From Azoarcus_F sp048158365 (GTDB lineage: Bacteria > Pseudomonadota > Gammaproteobacteria > Burkholderiales > Rhodocyclaceae), in assembly GCA_048158365.1 (NCBI GenBank), contig JBLLNL010000001.1: DNA of 64,000 nt, one strand, 5' to 3'. The notes below the pieces were generated by a model. The model saw nothing but the letters and a program-made list of their open reading frames with translations. It searched no databases and was not told where the DNA came from. Each line of letters starts with the position of its first letter. The first letter of the stretch is position 1. Shown piece after piece: positions 21,522 through 30,071 of the stretch. The translations under genes were made by a program, and so were the position numbers.

Positions 21522-21575
21522 CGCAGGGGCGCCGCAGTCGACCAGGCATCGCCCGCTGGCCTGCCGGTCGAATGT

Positions 21576-22586
21576 TTACCCTGCCGCCTCGTCGCCCCAA
21601 AGGAAGGTCAGCAACACATGCCGCCTGCCGCGGGTGACGTTGGTCGCCTCGTGCAGCAGCGCGCCCGAGAACACGATTGCGCTGCCGGCCTCCGGGCGGT
21701 ACAGCGTGGCGCCGAACTCCGGGAAGGCGAGGCAACCGCCGTCGTAGTCATCGTCCAGATTCAGGCTCATCGCGAAACGTCGATGGCGCGCGTCGGGCGT
21801 GACGTTGTCGCGGTGGCGGCGGAAATAGCCGCCGGTGGCCGAGTCGTAGGCGACGATCTTGAAGCCTTCGAAGCGGGTCACAGTGTAGTTGAAGGCGGCG
21901 GCGATCGCAGGCAACACCCGGCGCGACATCGCGTCGGTGACCTCGGCGACCAGGTCGGGGTCGAGTAATCTGTGATCGCGGCGTTTCTTCGCGCGGTCGT
22001 CGGGGACCAGCTTCGGAGCACCATCGATCAGGCGGACCATGCCGCTTTCGGTATTGTCGGCAGCGTAGGCCGCAATCAGGCGGGCGCACAGGCCGGCATC
22101 GAGCACGTCGGGGAGTAACAGTACAGGTGCTGCGCCGCTTTGCACCACCGGCGGTGAGGACGGCGGCACCGGCTCGCGGGCGACCAGTCGGTCGAGTGCG
22201 TCGGCAACGGATTGCGGATTCGCGTTGTCGATCCGCTCGCGGAACCTCAGTTGCCGGTCGAGCAGCCAGGCGAGCGGCTCGTCATTACTCGAGTTCGTCA
22301 GTCCAAGCATGTCGGTCAGTCGGCCATGGTCCTGCATCGCGGCGATCGCGGCCGGGACCTTCGCGCTGCCTGCACCGGGCAGCAGCCCCAGCAGCGGGAT
22401 CGCCTCACCTAATGCTGCGAAGGGTGAGAACGCGTCGGCTCGGTGCGCGAGCAGCAGAACGGCCGGGCGGCCGCAGTAGCGCTCATAGAAGGTCGTCAAC
22501 ATGCCGTCTTCGGGCGGCAGCAGGAACTCCGGGGCACGCTCGCCGGGTTTCGGCAGCGTCAATGCGGGGGTGGGCGGCGCAGTCAT
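21576..22586 (-). CDS. Peroxiredoxin-like / prolyl-4-hydroxylase-type 2OG-Fe(II) dioxygenase fusion
   Basis: A 336-residue two-domain protein. Residues about 10-140 look like an AhpC/TSA-type thioredoxin fold (LPKPGERAPEFLLP opening), but the usual resolving and peroxidatic Cys pattern is not evident. Residues about 150-330 are a P4H-type dioxygenase with iron ligands His258, Asp260 (RRHRDN) and His312 (LLHEATNV), and a basic residue at 319-322 for 2-oxoglutarate. The substrate is unknown. It is encoded on the minus strand between the two phosphorus-related secreted proteins and ends in a GDEAAG tail. Confidence 0.78.
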   Translation of the reverse strand: MTAPPTPALTLPKPGERAPEFLLPPEDGMLTTFYERYCGRPAVLLLAHRADAFSPFAALGEAIPLLGLLPGAGSAKVPAAIAAMQDHGRLTDMLGLTNSSNDEPLAWLLDRQLRFRERIDNANPQSVADALDRLVAREPVPPSSPPVVQSGAAPVLLLPDVLDAGLCARLIAAYAADNTESGMVRLIDGAPKLVPDDRAKKRRDHRLLDPDLVAEVTDAMSRRVLPAIAAAFNYTVTRFEGFKIVAYDSATGGYFRRHRDNVTPDARHRRFAMSLNLDDDYDGGCLAFPEFGATLYRPEAGSAIVFSGALLHEATNVTRGRRHVLLTFLWGDEAAG

Positions 22587-22599
22587 CGGTCCGGTTCTT

Positions 22600-22632
22600 C
22601 CAAAAGAAAAGGACCCGCATTGCAGCGGGTCC
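22600..22632 (-). terminator. Rho-independent terminator of phoX
   Basis: On the minus strand the stem GGACCCGC/GCGGGTCC (22611-22632, six-base loop) is followed by a T-rich run, TTTTCTTTTGG, at 22610-22600. It lies 60 bases after the phoX stop, past a second, stronger hairpin. Confidence 0.85.
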
Positions 22633-22642
22633 GGTCGTTCTG

Positions 22643-22677
22643 CCCGAGGCGGCCGCAGTGGCTGCGGCCGCCTCGGG
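22643..22677 (-). terminator. Perfect 16-bp hairpin after phoX
   Basis: CCCGAGGCGGCCGCAG (22643-22658) and its exact complement (22662-22677) are separated by a three-base loop, 15 bases beyond the phoX stop. It is very stable and precedes the T-tract terminator. It may block exonucleases from the 3' end or stall polymerase. Confidence 0.7.
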
Positions 22678-22691
22678 ACAATCGTCAGCGC

Positions 22692-24752
22692 TTACAGGCC
22701 GACCACGCCGCCATCTTCGCGGGTGATGACGATGGTCGAGGAGCGCGGACGCGGGCCCTTCGGATCGACCTGCACCGGTGCATCGCCCGGGTGGCGATAG
22801 ACCGCACCGTTGTCCGGCCAGTTGCTGGTGAACTCGCCCGGCCGTGAGCGATCGCCCGGGTGCTGGAAGTTCGCGAACAGCGTCTTCCCGTCCGGCGTCG
22901 AGACCACACCGGAGGTCTCCTGGTTGAACGGACCGACCAGGAAGCGCTTGATCTCGCCGGTGATCGGGTTGGCCGCGAGCATGCCGTTCTCGCCGAAGTT
23001 GGTCCCGTTGATGCCCGCCTGCTGGTTGCCGCTCATGTCGGTCTGGATCCACAGAATGCCGTTCTGGTCGATCCACAGGCCGTCCGGGCTGGCGAAACGG
23101 TTGTTTTCGTCCAGCGCCGGGCCGTCCTGGGCCGGCAGGATCTGGCTGTCTTCTTCAGGCCCGCCGAGCACGAAGATGTCCCATTCGAACTTGGTCGCCC
23201 ACGGGCGGTTACCTTCTTCGCGCCAGCGGATGATGTGGCCGTATGGGTTAGGCAGGCGGGGGTTGGCCGCATCGGTCTCGGTGCGCGAGGTGTTGTTGTT
23301 GGTCAGCGCGAAATACACCTCGTTGGTCTGCGGGTGCACCGTGCCCCATTCCGGACGGTCCATTTTGGTCGCCCCGACCACGTCGGCCGCGAGACGGGTG
23401 TTGACCAGCACGTCGGCCTGGCTGGTGAATTGCACGCCCTTTTCCAGCGCGGCGGCGAGGAAGGCCGGATCGTTGAAGTCCAGCGCACGCCATTCACCGC
23501 TGCCGTCGTCGTTGAACACGGCGACGTACAGCTTGCCATGGTCGAGCATGTCGCGGTCGACCCGGTTGGGATTCCAGCGGCCCTTGGTGACGAACTTGTA
23601 GATATATTCGTTACGGGCGTCGTCGCCGGAGTAGAACGCGAGGGGCTGGCCGTTTTGCGGGGTGGCGAAAGCGCAGGCCTCGTGGGCGAAGCGGCCCATT
23701 GCGGTGCGTTTCTTGGGTGTGCTGGTCGGATCGAACGGGTCGATCTCGAGGATCCAGCCGTGGCCGTTGACTTCGTTGCGATAGTCTTCGGTCGCGCTGG
23801 CGCCGCTCGGGGTGACGTTGAAGCGCTCGTACGCGTCGCCGGCGACGGTGTCCCAGAGATAGCGGCTGGTAGAGGTGCGAACGCCGTAGCGGCTCTGCTC
23901 GCGAGGACGCGGGCTGCGGTTGACGAAGTAGCCCGCCCAGTTCTCCTCGCAGGCGAGGTAGGTGTCCCACGGGGTATGGCCGTTGCCGCAGTTGTTGATC
24001 GTGCCGCGGGCCATCGTGCCGTCGGGGCTGTGCTTGGTCTTGACGAAGTCCGAGCCGCGCACCGGGCCGGCGATCTCGCACGGCGTGCCGGCGGTGATGC
24101 GGCGGTTGTAATCGCCGCGGACCACATCCCATTCCCCATTGGTGCGCTTGATCTCGACTAAGGTCACGCCATGGGCCGCGATCTCCTTGCGCACTTCGTC
24201 CTGCGGGCGGGTGTTGTTGTCCGTGGTCGGGCCGTTCGCATGCAGTACACGCTGATCTACATACTCATGGTTGATGCACAGGATGCCGTGGCCGTTCGGG
24301 TCTTCCGCCATCGGGAAATAGTGGAGCCCGTCGTGGTGCGAGCCGACCTGTTGTTCCTGGTCCTCGCCGCTGTTGCCGTTGACGCCGTCGAAGGCCGGGT
24401 AGCTGCCGGTGATCGGCGTACCCCAGGAGGCCAGCGCCTGCGCCTTGTAGCCGTGCGGCACGGTGGCGGTGTCGGAGCGGACCACCGGGATCGCGTCGAA
24501 GCTCAGGGTCGGGTTCAGGCCGAAAGCGGCGTTACCGGCGGCGACCGGCGGCAGGAAGCCGGTGCGCGCCATCGCGGCGACCGGGGCGGTCGCGAACGCG
24601 CCGACGACGGCTGCGCTGAGCGACGTGCGCATCATGTCGCGGCGGGAGAAACGACGCTCCAGGATGGAGGCGAAGGTCGGATTGCTGGAATCGTTGGACG
24701 GCAGTTCGTCGCCGTTGTCGGCGAGCATCAGCTCGAGGGAATTGTCTTTCAT
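22692..24752 (-). CDS. phoX: PhoX family alkaline phosphatase, Tat-exported
   Basis: Periplasmic or extracellular phosphatase of the PhoX (DUF839) family, 686 residues, releasing phosphate from phosphoesters with an Fe/Ca cofactor. A Tat signal is visible at residues 36-65: SRRDMMRTSLSAAVVGAFAT, with twin Arg37-Arg38. The family core includes HDGLHYFP, CINHEYVDQR, LACEENWAGYF (metal-binding Cys and Glu), HGWILEIDPF and FASPDGLWID. AGGAG precedes the ATG by ten bases. Phosphate regulation through PhoB is usual for the family, but I found no convincing Pho box upstream. Confidence 0.92.
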   Translation of the reverse strand: MKDNSLELMLADNGDELPSNDSSNPTFASILERRFSRRDMMRTSLSAAVVGAFATAPVAAMARTGFLPPVAAGNAAFGLNPTLSFDAIPVVRSDTATVPHGYKAQALASWGTPITGSYPAFDGVNGNSGEDQEQQVGSHHDGLHYFPMAEDPNGHGILCINHEYVDQRVLHANGPTTDNNTRPQDEVRKEIAAHGVTLVEIKRTNGEWDVVRGDYNRRITAGTPCEIAGPVRGSDFVKTKHSPDGTMARGTINNCGNGHTPWDTYLACEENWAGYFVNRSPRPREQSRYGVRTSTSRYLWDTVAGDAYERFNVTPSGASATEDYRNEVNGHGWILEIDPFDPTSTPKKRTAMGRFAHEACAFATPQNGQPLAFYSGDDARNEYIYKFVTKGRWNPNRVDRDMLDHGKLYVAVFNDDGSGEWRALDFNDPAFLAAALEKGVQFTSQADVLVNTRLAADVVGATKMDRPEWGTVHPQTNEVYFALTNNNTSRTETDAANPRLPNPYGHIIRWREEGNRPWATKFEWDIFVLGGPEEDSQILPAQDGPALDENNRFASPDGLWIDQNGILWIQTDMSGNQQAGINGTNFGENGMLAANPITGEIKRFLVGPFNQETSGVVSTPDGKTLFANFQHPGDRSRPGEFTSNWPDNGAVYRHPGDAPVQVDPKGPRPRSSTIVITREDGGVVGL

Positions 24753-24931
24753 CGCAGTGGATCTCCTGTCGATGTGTCGTTGAGGAGCGCCAAAGATAGA
24801 AGAGCCGGGTTACAGGCCGGTGAAGATTTCGTGGACAATTTTTTTCGAGCCGCCGGGCCGGCCCGGGGTGATGACGGCTCGGGCGGCCACGCCGGGTCCT
24901 GCGCCAGGCCGGATCGGTGCGGGGTTCGCGC

Positions 24932-25273
24932 TCAGCGGTGCCGGACCGGCACGCACGGGGGGATTGTCGCGTCGATGCACTGTTCCGGCGCGCCGGTGCA
25001 GCATTCTGCGGTCAGGTAGTCGATCAGATCGTGCATCAGCGCCATGTTGGCGCGGTAGCGCTGGAAGCGCCCCTCCTGTTCGGCCGACACCAGGCCGGCG
25101 TGGGTGAGCGCCTTGAGGTGGAAGGACATGTTCGTGGGCGGCACGGCCAGATTGGCCGCAATGTCGCCCGCCACCATGCCTTCCGGCCCCATGCGGACCA
25201 GCAGTCGGAACACGTCCAGGCGGATGCCGGAGGACAGGGATTCGAAGATCGTAAGGGCTACGGGCCTTTCCAT
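24932..25273 (-). CDS. arsR: ArsR/SmtB family arsenic-responsive repressor
   Basis: Winged-helix repressor of 113 residues. The HTH spans VAGDIAANLAVPPTNMSFHLKALTHAGLV without the classic ELCVC sensor in the DNA-reading helix. Instead the C-terminus carries a Cys cluster: Cys91, Cys92, Cys99 and Cys107 (ECCTGAPEQC). This resembles the As(III) site of Acidithiobacillus ArsR (two adjacent Cys plus one downstream). It is the last gene of the ars operon, 71 bases after arsA, rather than the first. The likely operator is the palindrome upstream of arsC. Confidence 0.88.
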   Translation of the reverse strand: MERPVALTIFESLSSGIRLDVFRLLVRMGPEGMVAGDIAANLAVPPTNMSFHLKALTHAGLVSAEQEGRFQRYRANMALMHDLIDYLTAECCTGAPEQCIDATIPPCVPVRHR

Positions 25274-25344
25274 GGTTCAAGCCCGCCAGGGTTCGGGAAG
25301 GCCGACATCGACCACAAGCCGGATTCGCAGGGGCCGAGGCATGG

Positions 25345-27141
25345 TCAAACGCCAGACCCGGTTGCAAGCCTGGTCGCCGCGATCATTTCGCGCAATCGGT
25401 CGGCGCCGACAGGTTCGTGCGCGAGCAGTGGCACGACCGCATGGCGGCTGGCGTGCTCATTCACGACCGCTGCGATCTCGCGCAACTCGTTGGTGGCGCG
25501 GCGGCGTAGCAATGGCGAGCCGGCGTGGGCGGCGGACACGCTGTTGTTGATGATCCAGGCCCAGGGCTCGATGCCGGCGCGGCGCAGGTCGGCCTGCAGC
25601 GCGGCGGCCTCGAGTACCGGCGTGGTCTCGGCCAGTGTGACGATGAGCACCTTGGTCTGCTTCGGGTTCTGCAACTGCATCATCGGGGTGGTGAAGTTCA
25701 TGCCCTTGCTGCCCATCTGGCGGGCGATCTCGCGATGATAGGCGCCTGTGGCGTCGAGCAGCAGCAGTGTGTGACCGGTCGGTGCGGTGTCCATGATCAC
25801 GAACTTGCGTCCGGCCTCGCGAATGATGCGCGAGAAGGCCTGGAACACCGCGATCTCCTCGGTGCAGGGCGAGCGCAGATCTTCCTCGAGCAGCGCGCGG
25901 CCCTGATCGTCCAGGTCCTTGCCCTTGGTCGCGAGCACATGCTGGCGGTAGCGCTCGGTTTCGGCATGGGGGTCGATGCGGCTGACTTCGAGCCCCGGAA
26001 ACGCGCCGTCCAGGGCTTCGGCGAGGTGCGCGGCCGGGTCGGAAGTGGTGAGATGGACCGGAAGGCCACGGCTGGCGAGCTCCACCGCAATCGCGGCGGC
26101 GAGCGTGGTCTTGCCGACGCCACCCTTGCCCATCAGCATGACCAGACCGTGGCCGTCCGCAGCGATGCCATCGACCAGTTCGGCCAGCGCCGGGGCGTCG
26201 GCGGTGGGGACGGGCGAGTCGTCGCCGTCCGGCAGCGGCTGCTCGCGCAACAGGCCGCGCAGCGCGTCGATGCCGACCAGGTTGAAGGGTTTGAGTGCCA
26301 GTTCGTCGCGAGGCAGGCTGCGCAGCACGTCCGGCATGGCGGCCAGCGCGGCCTGCTCGCGACCATGGATCGCGACCGCGAGCGGGTCGGCACGGGCTTC
26401 GGCAGGCGGCAGGATGCCGTTGACGACGAGATGCTGCCGGGTCAGGCCGATGGCTGCGAGTTCCTCGTGGGTGCGGGCAACCTCGCGCAGACTGGCCTGC
26501 TGCGCGCGGGTGACAAGCACCAGGCGGGTCCGCGCCGCATCGGCCAGCGCATCGACCGCCGCCTTGTATTGGATGCGTTGCTTGTCCAGGCCGGCGAGCG
26601 GCCCGAGGCATGAAGCATCGCCCTTGCCCGCCTCGAGAAAACCGTTCCACGCGCCCGGCAGTTGCAGCAGGCGGATGGTATGGCCGGTGGGTGCGGTGTC
26701 GAACAGGATGTGATCGTACTTGCGGGTGAGCTCGGAGTCGGTGAGCAGCGCGGTGAACTCGTCGAACGCGGCGATTTCGGTGGTGCAGGCGCCGGACAGC
26801 GACTCCTCGATACCCTTGACGACATCGTCCGGCAACACGCCGCGCACCGGGCCGACCAGACGCTCCCGGTAGTCGCGGGCGGCCGCTTCGGGGTCGATCT
26901 CGAGTGCGAAGAGATTCGAGACTGCCGGGATGGAGGTAATGTGGTTGCCGATGGTGACGCCGAACACCTGACCGACATTGGAGGCGGGATCGGTGCTGAC
27001 CAGCAGCACCTTGTTGCCTGCTTCGGCCAGTTCGATCGCACTGGCGCATGCGATGGATGTCTTGCCGACTCCGCCCTTGCCGGTGAAGAACAGGAAGCGC
27101 GGAGCATGCGCAAGAAATAGGGGTGTGGGCGTCGCGATCAT
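25345..27141 (-). CDS. arsA: Arsenical pump-driving ATPase ArsA
   Basis: Cytoplasmic As(III)/Sb(III)-stimulated ATPase of 598 residues with two homologous halves. Each half has a deviant Walker A motif (TGKGGVGKTS near residue 18; MGKGGVGKTT in the middle) and a DTAPTGHT signal-transduction motif. Metalloid-site cysteines appear in SGACTTEIAAF and RSPCTEEIAVF. ATG 27141 is chosen; the frame is open 34 codons upstream over the arsD end. ArsA normally drives an ArsB pump, but no arsB or acr3 lies in this window. Confidence 0.94.
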   Translation of the reverse strand: MIATPTPLFLAHAPRFLFFTGKGGVGKTSIACASAIELAEAGNKVLLVSTDPASNVGQVFGVTIGNHITSIPAVSNLFALEIDPEAAARDYRERLVGPVRGVLPDDVVKGIEESLSGACTTEIAAFDEFTALLTDSELTRKYDHILFDTAPTGHTIRLLQLPGAWNGFLEAGKGDASCLGPLAGLDKQRIQYKAAVDALADAARTRLVLVTRAQQASLREVARTHEELAAIGLTRQHLVVNGILPPAEARADPLAVAIHGREQAALAAMPDVLRSLPRDELALKPFNLVGIDALRGLLREQPLPDGDDSPVPTADAPALAELVDGIAADGHGLVMLMGKGGVGKTTLAAAIAVELASRGLPVHLTTSDPAAHLAEALDGAFPGLEVSRIDPHAETERYRQHVLATKGKDLDDQGRALLEEDLRSPCTEEIAVFQAFSRIIREAGRKFVIMDTAPTGHTLLLLDATGAYHREIARQMGSKGMNFTTPMMQLQNPKQTKVLIVTLAETTPVLEAAALQADLRRAGIEPWAWIINNSVSAAHAGSPLLRRRATNELREIAAVVNEHASRHAVVPLLAHEPVGADRLREMIAATRLATGSGV

Positions 27142-27160
27142 GTTGGAGTCTCCGTGCCGT

Positions 27161-27523
27161 TCAGCCGCAGCGGCCACCGGAGCAACAGCCCGAGGCCGCC
27201 GCGGTTTCGGCTGTCGGTACTGCGAGGCCGGCCCACCGAACAAGCTCGCTGCGCTTCGGGTAACGTCCGGCCAGCGCGACGCCGCCGTCCACCAGCGTCA
27301 GCGGCAATGCCTCCTGGCCGGCGCGCTCTAGAAAACCCTTGACGATTTCATTCTCTGCGAACGCAAGAGGCTGCTGCGCGAGGTTGAAGCGTTCTATGGT
27401 GGCGCCCTGGGACCTGGCCCAGTCGACGTCGGCCGCGAAAGTGACCAGTGCCTGGTCGACGTCTGCGCCGCACACGCCGCTGCTGCAGCACAGCGAGGGG
27501 TCGAAGATCTGGATGTTTGCCAT
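27161..27523 (-). CDS. arsD: Arsenic metallochaperone ArsD
   Basis: Metallochaperone of 120 residues that hands As(III) to ArsA and acts as a weak repressor. The functional cysteines are at the N-terminus (SLCCSSGVCG, matching Cys12/13/18), and a second vicinal pair is at the C-terminus (SGCCSGGRCG). The core FDPSLCCSSGVCGADVDQ is diagnostic. It lies between arsC and arsA with short spacings in the same operon. Confidence 0.94.
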   Translation of the reverse strand: MANIQIFDPSLCCSSGVCGADVDQALVTFAADVDWARSQGATIERFNLAQQPLAFAENEIVKGFLERAGQEALPLTLVDGGVALAGRYPKRSELVRWAGLAVPTAETAAASGCCSGGRCG

Positions 27524-27553
27524 TTTGAGGGTTTCCTTTGAAAAGCGTGAATG

Positions 27554-28033
27554 TCAGACGGTCAGATTGCCGATGCGGTCGAGTTCGGCCTTAAGACGCT
27601 TGCGGTCGTGCTCGAGCTCGGTCAGCGACAGCGCGAGCAGCGTTTCGATGCGGGCGCGCAGGATGCGGTAGGCATTCACGAAGGCCGCGTCGATGTCGGC
27701 TTCGGTGCCGGTGGCATGGGCCGGGTCGTCCACACCCCAGTGGCTGCGCAGCACCGGTCCGAGATAGGCCGGGCAGGCTTCGCCGGCCGCGCTGGCACAC
27801 ACGGTGATGACGATGTCCGGTGTCAGCGGCAGGTCGCCCCATGACTTGCTGTGGAGACCCTCGGTGGCGATGCCCTCGCGCTGCAGCAAGGCGAGCGAAC
27901 GCGGATGGACCTGGCCGGTGGGCTGACTCCCGGCACTGATGGCGCGCCATCCATTGGGCGCCAGATGGTTGAAAGTGGCCTCGCCGAGAATCGAGCGGCA
28001 CGAGTTACCGGTGCAGAGAAAGAGGACGTTCAT
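27554..28033 (-). CDS. arsC: Arsenate reductase ArsC (low-molecular-weight phosphatase type)
   Basis: Cytoplasmic arsenate reductase of 159 residues in the LMW tyrosine-phosphatase fold. The P-loop is CTGNSCRS with the nucleophile Cys8. A further Cys pair within ITVCASAAGEACPAY matches the redox relay of thioredoxin-coupled enzymes. The general-acid loop is DDPAHATG. First gene of the ars operon, with a palindromic operator ending 32 bases upstream of its ATG. Confidence 0.92.
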   Translation of the reverse strand: MNVLFLCTGNSCRSILGEATFNHLAPNGWRAISAGSQPTGQVHPRSLALLQREGIATEGLHSKSWGDLPLTPDIVITVCASAAGEACPAYLGPVLRSHWGVDDPAHATGTEADIDAAFVNAYRILRARIETLLALSLTELEHDRKRLKAELDRIGNLTV

Positions 28034-28064
28034 GGATGCGAGCGGGAAGCTCAGAATCGATTAG

Positions 28065-28088
28065 TTCAATAATACAACGATTATTGAA
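28065..28088. promoter_or_regulatory. ArsR-type operator palindrome
   Basis: Perfect 9-bp inverted repeat TTCAATAAT-(acaacg)-ATTATTGAA in an AT-rich patch directly upstream of arsC. The TTCAA...TTGAA form matches operators of the ArsR/SmtB family. A TATTAT hexamer on the minus strand lies inside it, so binding would block the arsC promoter. Assignment to the downstream arsR is inference. Confidence 0.75.
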
Positions 28089-28230
28089 TTGGATGTTGTT
28101 TCCGCTATGGGCGAACCGTGCTCGAGCGCGTTTCAGGTGCATCGGGCGGTCGGCGACGTTTTGTAATGTTCAGTCGTCACACAAGCTTCATTGCACCGTC
28201 ACAGACGATGATTAGGATGCCGGTCATCCA

Positions 28231-28246
28231 GTCATCTAGACAGCTA
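28231..28246. promoter_or_regulatory. Possible PhnF operator
   Basis: An imperfect palindrome centred on TCTAGA (28235-28240) lies about 20 bases before the phnF ATG. PhnF-type GntR regulators often bind palindromes containing TCTAGACA. Only part of the symmetry is present, so confidence is low. Confidence 0.35.
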
Positions 28247-28258
28247 TGCAGGCCCGTC

Positions 28259-28987
28259 ATGAGTCTTTATTTGCTCGACCGCGAATCCGGAACCGCCATC
28301 TACGCTCAGATCGCGCGGCAGCTCGAGAAGGAGGTGCGCGACCAGCAGGCGCCGGGTGACTGCCTGCCCTCGGAAGGCGCACTGGCCGCGCGTTTCGGTG
28401 TCAATCGCCACACCCTGCGACGGGCTGTGGATGAGCTGGTCGAGGCGGGCCTGCTCGAGCGCCGTCACGGTCTTGGTGTGTTCGTGCTCGATACCCAGTG
28501 GGATTATCAGATCGGCAAGGGCACCCGCTTCACCGAGAACCTCGCCTTGCTCGGCCTGACCGCTGAGAACCGCATCTTGCGTGCCCAAACCATCGAAGCC
28601 TCTCCCAGTGTGGCCGCGCGGCTGGCGATTGCGGCCGGCGCCAAGGTGCATTGGCTGGAGACGCTGCGCTTGGCCGACCAGCGGCCAGTGTGTGTGATCT
28701 CCCACTTCGTGCCGGCGACACGGTTCCCGGATTTGCGGCAGCGCTTCGAGAGTGGGTCGCTGCATGCAGTGTTGAAGGCCGATTACGGCTGCAGCCTGAG
28801 ACGTACCGAAAGCCTGGTGACCGCGGTGCTCCCGCAAGGGGACGACGCAAGGCTGCTGGCAATGCCGCAGAACCGACCGGTGCTGCGGGTCAAGAGCATC
28901 AACGTGGACGAGCGGGACGACACCCCGGTCGAATACGCGATCACCCGGTTCCGCGCAGACCGGATCCAACTGCGCATCACCCCCTGA
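28259..28987 (+). CDS. phnF: GntR family phosphonate regulator PhnF
   Basis: Repressor of 242 residues, first gene of the phosphonate operon. The N-terminal winged helix runs over residues 12-80, with CLPSEGALAARFGVNRHTLRRAVDELVEAGLLERRHG. The C-terminal UTRA ligand domain includes VHWLETLRLADQRPVCVISH and ends EYAITRFRADRIQL. ATG 28259 (MSLYLLDRESG) matches the family; the open frame upstream is not coding. It probably represses the operon until phosphate is low or phosphonate is present. Confidence 0.88.
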   Translation: MSLYLLDRESGTAIYAQIARQLEKEVRDQQAPGDCLPSEGALAARFGVNRHTLRRAVDELVEAGLLERRHGLGVFVLDTQWDYQIGKGTRFTENLALLGLTAENRILRAQTIEASPSVAARLAIAAGAKVHWLETLRLADQRPVCVISHFVPATRFPDLRQRFESGSLHAVLKADYGCSLRRTESLVTAVLPQGDDARLLAMPQNRPVLRVKSINVDERDDTPVEYAITRFRADRIQLRITP

Positions 28988-29037
28988 AGGTCTCGCAAAC
29001 CTCGCCCTTTGTCATGCCTCTCACAGGAGCTCAAGCA

Positions 29038-29988
29038 ATGTACCTGAAACAATCCATCCGTCGCAAACTGCTGACCGTCGCCATCGCCGGTCTCGCCGCA
29101 ATTACCCTGCCCTTTGCCGTACAGGCCCAACAGAACGACGGCAGTACCGCCAAACCCTTGCGTGTGGTGCTGGTGCCGGCTGACGGCGGTACCGAGGACG
29201 GCACCCGGAAGGACTTCCAGCCGATCTTCACCGCGATCGAACAAGCCACCGGGCTCAAGTTCGATCTGACTGTCGGCCAGAGTTACGGCAGCGTGGTCGA
29301 AGCCATGTGCGGTGGTGCGGCTGATATCGCCTGGTTTGGCCCTGCGACCTACCTGCAAGCCAAGGCACGTGATTGCGCCGAGTTGCTTGCGATGGCCGTG
29401 CGCAAAGGAGATTCGGTCTATTACTCTGGCATCTTCGCCCGTGCCGACAGTGGCGTGACCGACGTAGCCAGCCTCAAGGGCAAGAAAGTTGCGCTGGGGG
29501 ATATCAACTCCACCTCGAGCTTCGCGGTGCCGGTAGCGATGATGATGACGGCGGGTGTCAATCCGACTGGGGATCTCGGTAATATCAACCTCGCAGGCAG
29601 TCATGCCAACGTGTTATTGGCGCTGTCCGAAGGTCTGGTCGATGCCGGCGGCGCCTCCTTCGACTCCTTCGAGAAGGCGGTCAATGCCGGGAGCATCGAC
29701 CCCGCAACAGTCAAGGTGGTGGCCAAGAGCGCACCGATCCCGTATCCGCCGCTGGCGATTCACCCGGCCGTCGATGCCAGCGTCAAGTCCAGCCTGCGTG
29801 ATGCCTTCAACCGGGTCGACAGCCTGCCCGGGATCACCAAGGACCAGATTCGCGGTTACGGCGGCGGCAAGGTCGATGGTTACACCGCCAATGTCAGCGA
29901 ACAGGAGATGGCCAGTGCCGGCCAGATGTTCGAGCTGGTCACCGACCAGATCAAGCAGGACATCATGAGAAAGGCCAGCGCCCGCTGA
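29038..29988 (+). CDS. phnD: Phosphonate ABC transporter substrate-binding protein PhnD
   Basis: Periplasmic binding protein of 316 residues for phosphonates. A cleavable signal peptide covers about residues 1-30 (ends AVQAQ). The mature part follows the phosphate/phosphonate family: LRVVLVPADGGTEDG, DIAWFGPATYLQAKARDC, and GDINSTSSFAVPVAMM in the hinge region. AGGAG eight bases before ATG 29038 sets the start. It delivers ligand to PhnE/PhnC encoded next. Confidence 0.93.
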   Translation: MYLKQSIRRKLLTVAIAGLAAITLPFAVQAQQNDGSTAKPLRVVLVPADGGTEDGTRKDFQPIFTAIEQATGLKFDLTVGQSYGSVVEAMCGGAADIAWFGPATYLQAKARDCAELLAMAVRKGDSVYYSGIFARADSGVTDVASLKGKKVALGDINSTSSFAVPVAMMMTAGVNPTGDLGNINLAGSHANVLLALSEGLVDAGGASFDSFEKAVNAGSIDPATVKVVAKSAPIPYPPLAIHPAVDASVKSSLRDAFNRVDSLPGITKDQIRGYGGGKVDGYTANVSEQEMASAGQMFELVTDQIKQDIMRKASAR

Positions 29989-30071
29989 GCGTTTCTAAAT
30001 CGCAATGCAAAACGACACGCCGCGCCGCGTGGCACGGTCGTGTCTTGCCCACGTAACAAGGAGAACGCGAC

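Noticed and set aside
24753..24830. Possible Pho box before phoX
   Set aside because: One CTGTAAC half-site is present, but the second half-site does not match.
24853..24866. 14-bp GC palindrome next to a T-run after arsR
   Set aside because: The T-run lies on the wrong side of the stem for a terminator of either strand; no other function can be supported.
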